The notes beneath the pieces are model-generated. The model saw only the letters and a list, made by a program, of their open reading frames with translations, did no database searches and was not told where the DNA came from. The position numbers were made by a program, and so were the translations under genes. Below are positions 46,125 through 56,636 of a DNA stretch of 64,000 nt, in pieces; the stretch's first letter is position 1; each line of letters starts with the position of its first letter. Source of the stretch: Botryotinia globosa (lineage: Eukaryota; Ascomycota; Leotiomycetes; Helotiales; Sclerotiniaceae); NCBI GenBank assembly GCA_014898425.1, contig RCSZ01000016.1, forward strand, positions 1,528,270-1,592,269. The letters run 5' to 3'.

Positions 46125-48017
46125 CTGATAAATTAATTTAAATGCCGAGTATACTATATATAAAATAACGAGTATTCCATTAAGTATAAGTATAGAAAAG
46201 AGATTAAATAGATATTTAAAACTTTCGTTTAGAAATAGAATTTCATTCTAATTATTATCTATAAGTTTGAGTGGAATATTAAAATAATAATATAGATAAT
46301 TTTCTAAGGGAACAAAAGGATTCTATTATATATAATAAAAAGTGATTAAGAGATTAAGAAGTATAGATACTTTATAAAATCTTATATTTAGATTTTAGAA
46401 GATATACTTTTTGAAAAGCACTATAACTCTTTCATTTTTATATAAGATAATATGTTTATATATACTACTCATACTATATGAAATTAATTTATTAAAAATA
46501 GAATTCAAATTAATAATTAATCTTTCTATTCCTTGGATTTCAATCCTATTAAGAATATCTAATATATATTAAAATATAGAATAATGAAATTATATTCTAT
46601 CTTTATAGAATCTGAAAAAAAAGATATAATGAAATTAAAGGAATACTTGGAAGTGATATAGGAGATATTAGATAAAAAATTATTCAAATTTTAAATAAAG
46701 AATATATCAAAATATATAAAAGTATATATCAATATGAAAAGATAGTATACGAAGTGTTAGAGTAGATAATAATAATGAATTAACTTAGATATATTTTGTA
46801 CAAAGACTTTTTATTACTTTTTTTAAATTATAAAAAGCATACAATTTATAGGAAGTAAGTTGCCTTTGATACAAGGGCTTGAGATAAGAGATTGGATTTC
46901 TAGAATCTTTCAAGAAAGAAAGAGGTTTAGGAAAAAGGTTCGGGATACAATGAGGTTTGGGAAAGGGGTTCGGGATACGAAATAGGCCCAAGGGTCTCCT
47001 ACCACGTAGCCTCACGTGCCTTATAACCTTGTGACCTTGACACAAAGTATTAGAAATCAATATGTTAATATAATGTATAGAAATAATTTTAAAAATAGCT
47101 AGATAATAATATACTCAAAAACTAGATTTTTTTTTAAAAAAGAAAGAATTTATATTCTCATTTTACCCTGCAATATAGATATTACTAAATTAAAAAAGTG
47201 ATTTCGACTTATTTCAATTGTTTGTATATATAGTTCAGGTATAATTGTAAAGTTGAAAAACATATAGAGGAAGGACTATAAGGTTGAATTAAGAGTAATG
47301 CGTATTTTGTTAAAAGCTATATATAATGGAGTTGACTATACATATCAATCGTTTTGAATAACTAATACGGCTAATACTCTTAGTGTGCTTTCTATAGTGA
47401 TTGTAGTTGGAGAATTTTTGAGTGAAGCTGTCTTAGAGGTTCGGCGAGCTTTTGAGAAAGGAGAACTCTATTACAAAGTAATGAATAATTAGGGGAGTGT
47501 TTTTAAAGGAGTTAATTCTTTTCCATTTGGATTTACCGAGTTTTCATTTTTTAAATAAAATATTGAAGGAGTAAAGAATTATATAGTTGCATTGATTGAT
47601 TATTGTTTGTAATTTATAATCGATTTTGTATTTGGAGAGTGTTTCGAGGGAAAAATCACAATTATTTTATTGATAAATTTATCTTTATGTTTTATAAAGG
47701 GTCGTGAGAATGCATTCTTCATGTGAGGGAGGCATTTAGATGGATGGTATTAGATAGACGTTGACAACAAGAGAACACTTGGGATTAGGAAATAACAATG
47801 ACCCTGAACCTCGATACTCAAATACAGCATAGCTTCCTTTTCATATTAGGAAGGGAAGGAAGATCGTGTGAAGACCTCAACATAGTTGTCTCGCAGGATT
47901 ATTTGTAACAAACAATGGTGTTTTTTCAATACGCAATCTCTCATCTTATCAAGAAAAGGAAATATGAAAGCTATCATTATATTCTCACACACTCTTTTCT
48001 AACACTAACAGAGCAAT
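46125..48017. other. AT-rich intergenic block
   Basis: RIP-like AT-rich DNA without genes. At 46922-46981 two 30-bp direct units (GAGGTTTRGGAAA then GGTTCGGGATAC) differ mainly by G/A transitions. A short GC-rich patch with CACGTGAGGC lies at 46985-47040 and may be a transposon end. Poor open frames are present but nothing is recognised. Confidence 0.5.
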
Positions 48018-49697
48018 TTATTGCCGACCTCTTTTCTTTGGGTTTTCGAGTACCCCCTCCTCAAGTTCCAGAGATGGCAAGGTACCTGAAGCAATATGAC
48101 TTGACTGGTCGTCGGCTTCCTTGAAAGACATGGTATCGTAGCTTGTTTGCTCAAGACGATTGGGACTCCCTAACCCTTGTGAAGGTCCAGATTCCCCTGG
48201 CTCGGATTGCTGCGAGACCTCAAAATTTAGGTCAGAGGGTATGTCATCAATAGCGGAACAAATTCTCTTTAGATGCATCGGCATCCAGATATCGTAAATA
48301 TTCTTGGTGAATTTGTATGCCGTCCATTTATCTTTACCATTTAATGCTACAAAACTGAATTCATGAATCGGATGTTGAAAAAAAGTAGTTTTCCCCCCAT
48401 CGATTATAGGATAATGGCCATAGATCCTTACCGCTCGATGATCATGCGAGATGGAAAAACCAAGTATCTCCCGATGAAGCTCTTTTTCTCGTTTCACAAG
48501 TCTAAAGAGTTCGACTACCCCTCTCACTGCAATGGTCATACTATGAGCATTTTGTCGATCGGCAGTATCCAGAGCTGCAGCACCACACTTCACCTCTGAT
48601 GTTAAAAACGGAAGGTATATCTGCCAAGTAGCTAAGAAATATGAAGCAAAAGTATCCATAATTTCGCCAACAAAAGGTGTAAGTTTTTCCAGTTGATCAT
48701 CTGTAAATGCAGATCGTCTGAATCCAACCGAATAATCAGGCTGTGGGCGAGGACCGTAAAAAGGTATAGAGCTATTCCAACCTTCATTAACACTTTCAAT
48801 CAAAGATTCAAGATGTGTGGCACCATATGTCGCCAAGGTTTCCGCAGAGGGAACGATCAGTCGGGCGATATCTTGAACTACTCTTGCTTCATTCCTATCC
48901 TGAATCTTTCGGCAGGATTTTTCAAATATCTCATCACGGAATAAAGAGTCTTCGGGTATTTTCTGCTCTGTCTCCAGTAGAATTCGGCAGAGGTTCTTGC
49001 TTGCATCTGTAATGCTCAAATCGGACTTGTTCATAAAGCTGCCCTTTGTCGCAAGACCAGTTGTATAGCTCGGGCGTGTATAAGGAGCAATTTTTACTTC
49101 CCATGGCTTTTGGTCGGTATTTGTAATAGATGTAGACGGAGTATAATCTGCTTCTGATTGTTTGCTACGAAGAGATGAAGATTTCTTCTTCGCAAGCAGA
49201 TGATTCATATTCTTCTCGGGTTCAAAGTATTCGTTTGGCCAGCGAAGTTCCTTCGTCCAATATTCAACGGGGTCGATCTTCTTCTCGCAGATATCAATCA
49301 CAGTATTCTCGCAGGCTGTATCCTCCGTGTGAGGTTGTGAGATCGATGACCGTAGCCGTTTCTCAAAAGGAATGATAGAAGGGGATGTAGCTTCGTTTTG
49401 TGATCGTTTTCGCTTTAATTGATGATTCTCGATCTGCGAAAATTTAATGAGTTAGCTTTGTAGTATATCAAAATAAGAATAATATACCTTGATACTAGGA
49501 GTATTGCTGATTGGAGAAGGAAATGACTGCTTGATGTTCCCGTCTCTGGATACATTTTGTTCTTGGGGAAATAACATCTTTTCTAGATGTGTGTTCTTGC
49601 GAGAGGAGAGCTCCTGTCTTGAATATCGAGAACGGGGAACCGGGGACATGTACGATATGTGCGAGGCTTTCTCCGTCGCTAAACCGGAAAGAGACAT
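48018..49697 (-). CDS. PD-(D/E)XK-like fungal expansion-family protein
   Basis: Exons are 49697-49488 and 49433-48018, with a 54-bp intron (GTATAT...CGCAG, phase 0), giving 541 residues. The N-terminal third is basic and disordered with NLS-like L-K-R-K-R and F-E-K-R-L-R, and the C-terminus ends K-K-R-G-R-Q, so it is probably nuclear. The conserved core holds P-D-Y-S-V-G-F (P302, D303), then about 46 residues later L-T-S-E-V-K-C-G (E350, K352). This is the PD...ExK spacing of restriction-endonuclease-fold nucleases. Conserved D-R-Q-N-A-H-S, a helix R-G-V-V-E-L-F-R-L-V-K-R and D-H-R-A-V-R-I-Y-G-H-Y-P follow. It matches a fungal family recently labelled DUF7924, from memory. Catalysis is unproven. 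The frame is intact and the base composition normal despite AT-rich flanks. Confidence 0.85.
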
Positions 49698-49841
49698 CCG
49701 TAGACAGGCATTTGTTCAAACGCTATTCGTCATCCACAATATAGTAATCAGCATCAACTAGCAGATAAGAGAGTTCTGCTAGTTAGATCAATACCACTGG
49801 CCAACGAAAATATGTAAACAGATATCGAAGGTTGCATGGTA

Positions 49842-50198
49842 TAGTAGAACTTGGTTATACCGGAATGAAATATTTGACCAATCAAATCCGGTATAAATAA
49901 GATTCCGATATAAAAAATGATGGTCTAAGCATCTTCACCAAAATTTATATTCGATTTCAGCTCTAAACCCCGATATTTTCGAAAGTTTATCATGTGATTA
50001 AGCTTACTAATACTAAAAAAAGCTTATTAAGCTAAATTCACCATCAAAATTTATATCGGATTCTTGAAAAATTAATCCGATATTCCGGTTTTGCTTAAAA
50101 ATTCGATATTACCATATAAAAAGTAATCAAATCAGGAAATTTTTCCGGTATATTTAAGATTCCTATATATCCCAGTCCGGTATAGTCAAGTTCTACTG
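49842..50198. mobile_element. pogo/Tc1-type MITE, copy 2
   Basis: A 357-bp element flanked by TA (49840-49841, 50199-50200). The left end TAGTAGAACTTGGTTATAC shows C to T at its first base relative to copy 1. The right end, read inverted, is CAGTAGAACTTGACTATAC. It keeps the CCAATCAAATCCGGTATAAA box. It lies about 145 bp upstream of the PD-(D/E)XK-like gene, where it could influence its promoter. Confidence 0.8.
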
Positions 50199-50201
50199 TA
50201 G

Positions 50202-50593
50202 TAATAGTCGACTCTTATAAGCGGCCTCCTAGTTCCTAGTCGGGGAAAGCGGTTGTCCCCGGAAAGCGGTTGTCCTCAAAAAACTTCGAAAATACTATAA
50301 TAATTGAATTATATCAACTACAATCTTTATAAATTATATAATTATTGATAAAATATTGATTCTTATTATTTATTTATTCTATTTATTATAATAAATAAAG
50401 TTAAAGTTAAATGTGATAGATAATATTATTGAATTTAATAAGATTATAACAATTCAATAATATCAAATCCATTATTTTTTTTTTCAGAATTGAATAAAAT
50501 ATATATCAAGATTTTTTGGGGACAACCGCTTTCCGGGGACAACCGCTTTCCCCGACTAGGAACTAGGAGGCCGCTTATAAGAGCCGACTATTA
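50202..50593. mobile_element. MITE with about 80-bp terminal inverted repeats
   Basis: The outer ends read TAATAGTCGACTCTTATAAG and, from the right, TAATAGTCGGCTCTTATAAG. Inverted identity runs through GCGGCCTCCTAGTTCCTAG and two tandem AAAGCGGTTGTCC boxes to about 50284 on the left and 50511 on the right. The centre is AT-rich and non-coding. The element begins 3 bp after the end of the neighbouring pogo-type MITE. Confidence 0.85.
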
Positions 50594-52406
50594 GATATAA
50601 GAAAGATTTCCATTAAGATTTTAAGAGATTTACTATTTATTGTTTTAAGATATAAAGAATTCCTAAACATAACTAATCTTTTAATTTATAAAAATAAATT
50701 TTTCATAAAGGATTTTGATTTGTAATTATAAACTAAGATTAATCTTTTGATATACCGAACTAAGAAATTAAACTTCTATTTTCCTCTAAATAAACAAATC
50801 CTTTAATATATCCTCCCAGATTAAACTTTTAAATAAAATTAAAAGGGATTAATAAAGCATAGCATAATAATATAATTAAGAAATGATTAATGAATGGGAA
50901 TAAACTTTGATATAAGAAATTGATGATATTGTAATAGAATTTAAGACTTTAATATTAATTGACTATAGAAAAATAATTAATATAAGAATTATATTCTATA
51001 TTAATATTAATATTGTATTTTATATTATTAGCTTGTTTTTTATTATAATTATTTTTAATATAATCTGGTTTTTTATAATAAAGACAGAAATTAAGATTAA
51101 GATATTACTCTCAAGTATAACAGGATGAGAAATATTAATCTTATCAAGCAATATTCAATTATATAGAATTATTAGATAGCTTTGGTATAAAGAGAGTTGT
51201 AATTGAAATTAGCTTTCTATTGTAATATTTTAATTAATTACAACTGAAATTAATATTCTAATTCTTATATTAATTATTAAAATGAATTTTCTCTTTTAAA
51301 TTATTGTAAACACCTTATTACCAGATTATTCATATATTAATATTAATAGTAAAAGGTTTATTAAAATAATTAATTGAAGTATTAATTAATTTTTGTAAAA
51401 TCTTAAGCTTAAGATCAATGATTTATTATTCAGCGGTTTTTCTATATTTAATAATAAACTATTTAAATTTAGTAATAAAATTATTAAATAAAGTCTTTCT
51501 TATCTTACACTTATTATAATCCATAAAAGCTTTTTATAAAAAATCAAGAGTTTAATATTGTTTATTCAATTCATTTTAGATATTTATTATAATATATCAT
51601 TTAGGAGACTAGAAATCGAAGTTGTATGGGTTATCTATAATTATATCGAAATATATTTGATTATTTGTATAAATCAAGTCAAAGAATAAATTAATAAGGA
51701 ATATAATCTATTGGAATTCTAATTCGTTTTTGTAGTTTATAATTAAATAATAATTAACTATATTACAAAATATTATATATTAATTCTAATACTTTGTAAT
51801 ATCTTATTTATTATTATTAAATTTCTCAGAGAAAATAAAATATCTTTAATAAAATAAGACTTCTAGATTATTACAAATAATAATCTTTAATATCTTAATT
51901 ATATCTTGTAATTTAGTAATTTATAATTGAGTTTTATTAACTTGAATATATATTGTAGTGGTTTGTTTTTATAATAAAATTATAATTTTTTCGATTAAAA
52001 TAAATATAGCTTGAATAGCTATAAAATATATAATATTTGAATTATTGAATAAATCTATGAATAAGGAAATATTAGCTTTAGTGAAATTAATAATATAATT
52101 TAAGAAAAGGAATTGTAAAGGTAGACTAAATACAATCACTTAATTAATTATCTCTAGGGTGTTTTTATAATTATAAAACATTTTTATAGAATTTTCAATA
52201 ATGAATTAATATAAATATATTTTAATATAATCAAATAATTTTGCTAAAAAATAATAAAGTTATTTACAATGGGTTAATAATAGATTCAATCAATACAATC
52301 GGATTATAACTTCAATAAGATTAGAGCAATCAGAGTAATTAGGGTATAATTTGAATAAATGTTTTTAAAATGAAACTATAATAGCTTTTAAATAAATGAT
52401 ATAAAT
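50594..52406. other. AT desert, no gene
   Basis: Roughly four fifths A+T by eye, with stop codons in every frame. It is consistent with transposon remains mutated by repeat-induced point mutation. I could not identify a protein fossil here. Confidence 0.55.
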
Positions 52407-52558
52407 TGTTAGGGTATGGGTAAAGACTTATATTATATTATAAAAATTCTAAATATTATAAAAGATTAAGGCCCTATTATAGGAAATAGGGTATGCTAAG
52501 GGTATACTAAGGGTTTATATCTAAGGCACGAAGGCAATATAGTTGGCGCCGTGACAAT
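52407..52558 (+). repeat. LTR/TIR-like repeat, left inverted copy
   Basis: Starts TGTTAGGGTATGGGTAAAGA and ends near AGTTGGCGCCGTGAC. It is the inverted counterpart of 56122-56272. Differences from that copy are nearly all C to T or G to A in this copy (for example GGGTATGCTAAGGGTATAC against GGGCACGCTAAGGGCACGC), a RIP signature. The TTGGCGCCGTGAC end resembles a gypsy primer-binding region next to an LTR. Confidence 0.65.
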
Positions 52559-55500
52559 ATCGAAAAAAATACAAATCTGTAATTATTATATTGAATATCT
52601 CCTAAAGATTTATATTAAAGTTTTTCTTAATATAAATTTTGAAAAAAATATTATTCTATTTGAGGAGTATATTCCACTAATATTCAAATCCCTCAAAATT
52701 GTTAATCATTATAATATATAATTCTTGAAACATATTAGGAAATTGATTCAGATTTATTTGATAATATTCTCTAATTACACCTGAAAATATAATTGAAAAG
52801 GTTATCATTATTATCTTAAATAATACAAATACTCTACAATAATATTTTTCAAATATATTGATCTTCAAATCAAAAAAGTTATTAATATCTTTATATTTAT
52901 TGTTATCCCTATAAATTTTTAAAAGATTAATAAAACAATAGTTTTGATTGTATTAATCAATATTATAATCTTCCTTGCGATTAATATAATTAAAATTATT
53001 ATTGTTTTTATTATCTCTATTATCATTCTCATTATTTTTATTATTTCTATTATTTTCATTATTTCTATTATTCTGATTATTATCATCGAAGTTATTTAAA
53101 TTATTGTTATTATTATTAAATAATTCTTTATAAGTATTTAGATTCTCTATAACTTTATTAGATTTTGATAAAATTATATAACTATCTAGCTTATTATTTA
53201 TAAATTTATTAAAAATATTAATAATATATTCATTTTAAAGAAATCTAATAAAAAGATTAATCTATATATTGAGTATAAATAATTGTATTCCGGTTTAATA
53301 TTCCCTAAATTATTTTATAATCTAATTATAATATTTTTTATATAAAAACATTTTTAAAAAAGTATCTTCAATACCTATACTGAAATCAATATATGCTCTA
53401 TAATATTACAAAACCTTACAAAAACTATACAATATTAACTTTTCGATATTTTTGAAAGAATATTATCGAACAATATCAAAATTGTATACAACTACCTCCT
53501 AAAAGGATATATTAATAATCTTCGTATTTGAATATACAACTATCTTATAAAGAAAATAATTATCAATATAATATTTAATTGGAATTCTAAATATAAACCC
53601 TTTGAAAAACTATTTGATTATAAAAAAATCTTTTGAAAAGAAACAATTCTAGAATTCCCTCTTAAACTTTATATCTCTTGGATTCTTTTTCTTCAAAACT
53701 ATATCTTTCCCCATAGAAAGATAAAGAGAGATACTTAATATATTATTATAATCGAATATAAAATCCTATAATAGATTTATACTAATAATATCATAATAAC
53801 CTTCTATAACCTAAGGAATAATTTGTTTGAGTTTAGATTGATTGGATTATTTGCTAGCTTTTTTAGAGTTAGCACTATACATAATAAAGATAAAAAAGTA
53901 AGGGTAAGAAAAAGGGTTTAGCTTTTCGAATAATTAGTTTAAATTTGTAATATTACTAATTAGTATTGATTTGAAAAGTATATAAAAGACATAGTACTCA
54001 TAAATATATAGATTCTATATATCTAATTGTATTCTATTTAAAGAGCTAGTTAAATAGAAAAGTAATAGGTCTTATATAAATACTATTAAAAAAGCTAGTC
54101 TCTTTCGTATTCGCTTAATCTTTTTAATACAGTAGTCTTTATATTAGGGTCATTTCCTTGAAGTGAATTCCCTTGTTCATATACGTACTAATGAACTATA
54201 TTATATATTATAGAATAAAATAGATATAATAATATATATATAAAAATAATAAGAAAATTTGATTCTATATAATGAATTGATATAAAAATGATATAATTAT
54301 TAAATAATTAAATATAAAAAGATTTAATTATTATTATTTATATTAAAATCGAAATCAAATTGTTTCAGATTCTATAATGAATCTTTGAAAAACTCTATCT
54401 CAAAATAAAGATTAAAAAGTCTTGATATTATATAATCATTGTATAATCTAAGAATGAAATAAATCTAATCTAATCTATCTAGATAATTGTATTACTAATT
54501 ACTATATATAATTAGTATTGATAACTTCTAATATAATTTATCATTAAATAGATTATATTATCAAATGAATCACTTTTACCTCAATTTGTATTTTCAAAAC
54601 TATATTATTCAATAACAATCGAATCAATTAATTAAAATTATAAAAAATCTAATAATTTAGAATCTATTATATTATTTTGATAGGTTTTTATATTATATTC
54701 TATCTTTCTATATTTATTACAATATTAATTAAAAAATACTTTCTTATTAGAATTTCCTATGCTTTTTTAATACTCATTATATTAAATCTAAATATCAATT
54801 TTTTATTGAAATAATATATCAAAAGATTTTTATTTTATAAATATTTTTTCTTAATATAATTTAAAATATAAATATCAAAAAGCTTAATTGATAACAAATT
54901 TTTCGAAATTTAATTAATATTGATTGAGAAAAAGCTTTTATTAAATTATAAAGGATTTAAAAAATCTATTGATTTAAATTGAAAGAAAAGAGAATAAATA
55001 TATAAATTCGAATATCTAATTTCGAAAATATAGTTTTAGAATTAAATAGGATTAAATCTATTTCTTGGAATCCTGATTTCATATTTTAAAAAATAATTGA
55101 TCCCTTATATACAGTTTTAAAAGCTATAAAGAATTCAATCTTTAAAATATAATTGATATATATTTTAATAAATTTATCAATTTGATTATTATATAAATAT
55201 TTCAGATTATTAAAATAATCAATATCAAATAATTGAATTAAATAACTTGAATATAATAATAAATATAAATATATAATATCATTCTTTTTATAATATATTT
55301 GAAAAACTATTAATTTATAACTTTCATATCTATCCAATATCAATATTCGATATTTACCCTTTTTTCAATTTTTAATATATTTATCGAAATATTTTAATTA
55401 TTTTAAATCCATTTTATTATTCATCTATTTATTAAATATAAGTTTAATAATTCATTCTATAAAAAGATTCATTTCAATATATCAATTAAAAAAATAAATT

Positions 55501-56121
55501 TATTCTTGAACTATTAAAAATAAAAAAATAATTTCATTTTCTTTATTTCTATATATTATTATTATAGCCTATTCTCGATTATCTAACTATATTAATTTGC
55601 TTTTATTATATCTTTTAATATTAATAACAATTATTATTATATATATAATTCTTATTATAAAACCTATTTTATCGAAATTATAAAAATCTCTATTCAAAAT
55701 ACTATATTTCACTTACATATTTACAACTAATCGAAATCATTTTTTAATAAATTTAAGATTTTCATAAAAAACTTTTTTAAAATCATAAATATAATTAAAA
55801 TACATTTTAATTCAATTCAATATTTTGTAAATCAATATATTCAAAACTTTTTAATATATTTTGTATCTTTCAATTCGAAAATATAATTCGTTATATCTTC
55901 TATATTCTTAAATTTAAATAAAAAACCTTTCAAATCTATATTAAAAATATATTGAATAATAATCTCTTCTTTTAATTCTATAAGTTTATATTGATTTGTT
56001 TATATTTTGATATGTAAAATTAAATTATTCAATTTATAATATAATATTATAAATAATATATTATATAGTTTAGCAAATCATTATATATTAAGTTTTTTAT
56101 TTTTATAAATAACTTAAATAA
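52559..56121. other. AT desert between the inverted repeats, transposon fossils
   Basis: RIP-like interior. On the minus strand 53120-52985 reads as an asparagine-rich run (N-N-R-N-N-E-N-N-R-N-N-K pattern), either AAT-type low complexity or a Gag-like remnant. A pogo transposase fossil is listed separately. No intact gene is present. Confidence 0.5.
55077..55460 (-). pseudogene. RIP-decayed pogo/Fot-family transposase fragment
   Basis: Minus-strand translation gives N-N-K-M-D-L-K-*-L-K-Y-F-D-K-Y-I-K-N. It continues K-G-K-Y-R-I-L-I-L-D-R-Y-E-S-Y, then Y-S-S-Y-L-I-Q-L-F-D-I-D-Y-F, and ends K-I-Y-I-N-Y-I-L-K-I-E-F-F-I-A-F-K-T-V-Y-K-G-S-I. These line up with the DDE domain of pogo-type transposases (L-I-L-D-G-H-x-S-H; S-S-H-x-L-Q-P-L-D-V-x-x-F). 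Differences are the kinds RIP makes: Gly to Arg, His to Tyr, Trp to stop. The catalytic Asp of L-I-L-D survives. It lies within the inverted-repeat-bounded AT desert and may be related to the autonomous partner of the pogo-type MITEs. Confidence 0.68.
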
Positions 56122-56272
56122 TTATCACGGCGCCAACTACGTTGCCTTCGTGCCTTAGGCAAGAACCCTTAGCGTGCCCTTAGCGTGCCCTACTTCCTAT
56201 AATAGAGCCTTAACCTTTCATAGCACTTAGAACCCTTATAATACAATATAAGTCTTTACCTGTACCCTGATA
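56122..56272 (-). repeat. LTR/TIR-like repeat, right inverted copy
   Basis: Read on the minus strand it begins TATCAGGGTACAGGTAAAGA and ends AGTTGGCGCCGTGAT. It contains a tandem GGGCACGCTAA box. It is the less mutated partner of 52407-52558. As a pair they could be the long TIRs of one 3.9-kb element or two inward-facing LTRs. Confidence 0.65.
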
Positions 56273-56469
56273 ATAATTAAAAGTATTTGAGCTTTATTAT
56301 TTATGAATTTCATGATAATTGATTAATAAAATGTATATTGAATTGATATATAAATAATTGAAATAAAAGTGATCTATTCAATAATATAATTCACTCAATA
56401 ATAAACCACGTTATTCCTTTTAAAAAGATATCTTTTATTTGATTTAGATTTCAATTGAATTGAATATAT
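56273..56469. other. short AT-rich spacer
   Basis: AT-rich and non-coding, between the right inverted copy and the solo LTR. No feature is seen. Confidence 0.5.
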
Positions 56470-56635
56470 TGTAACACTTTGTTGTAGAATTGCGAGAGCA
56501 GGGTACAAAATATATTTAGAATCTAAAACTATAGAACTACAATCCGATCGCTTATAGAATGCTCTTATATACTAGCTACGTACACGTGATCGTACACGTG
56601 AGCGACAGCATTGCAGTTGAGTCCGGCCTGTGACA
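56470..56635 (-). mobile_element. solo LTR, 166 bp
   Basis: Read on the minus strand it begins TGTCACAGGCCGG and ends AAAGTGTTACA, with TGTCACA/TGTTACA matched ends as expected of an LTR. It contains two E-boxes (CACGTG) in the repeated TACACGTGAT/TACACGTGAG context and a TATATAAG TATA-like box. The flanking five bases (TATAT and GTTAT) are not a clear duplication. It ends one base beyond the stop codon of the downstream-oriented orphan gene. Confidence 0.68.
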
Positions 56636-56636
56636 G

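Noticed and set aside
50594..56121. AT desert as a possible centromere
   Set aside because: It is short, subtelomeric, and explained by RIP-mutated transposons with a readable transposase and inverted repeats.
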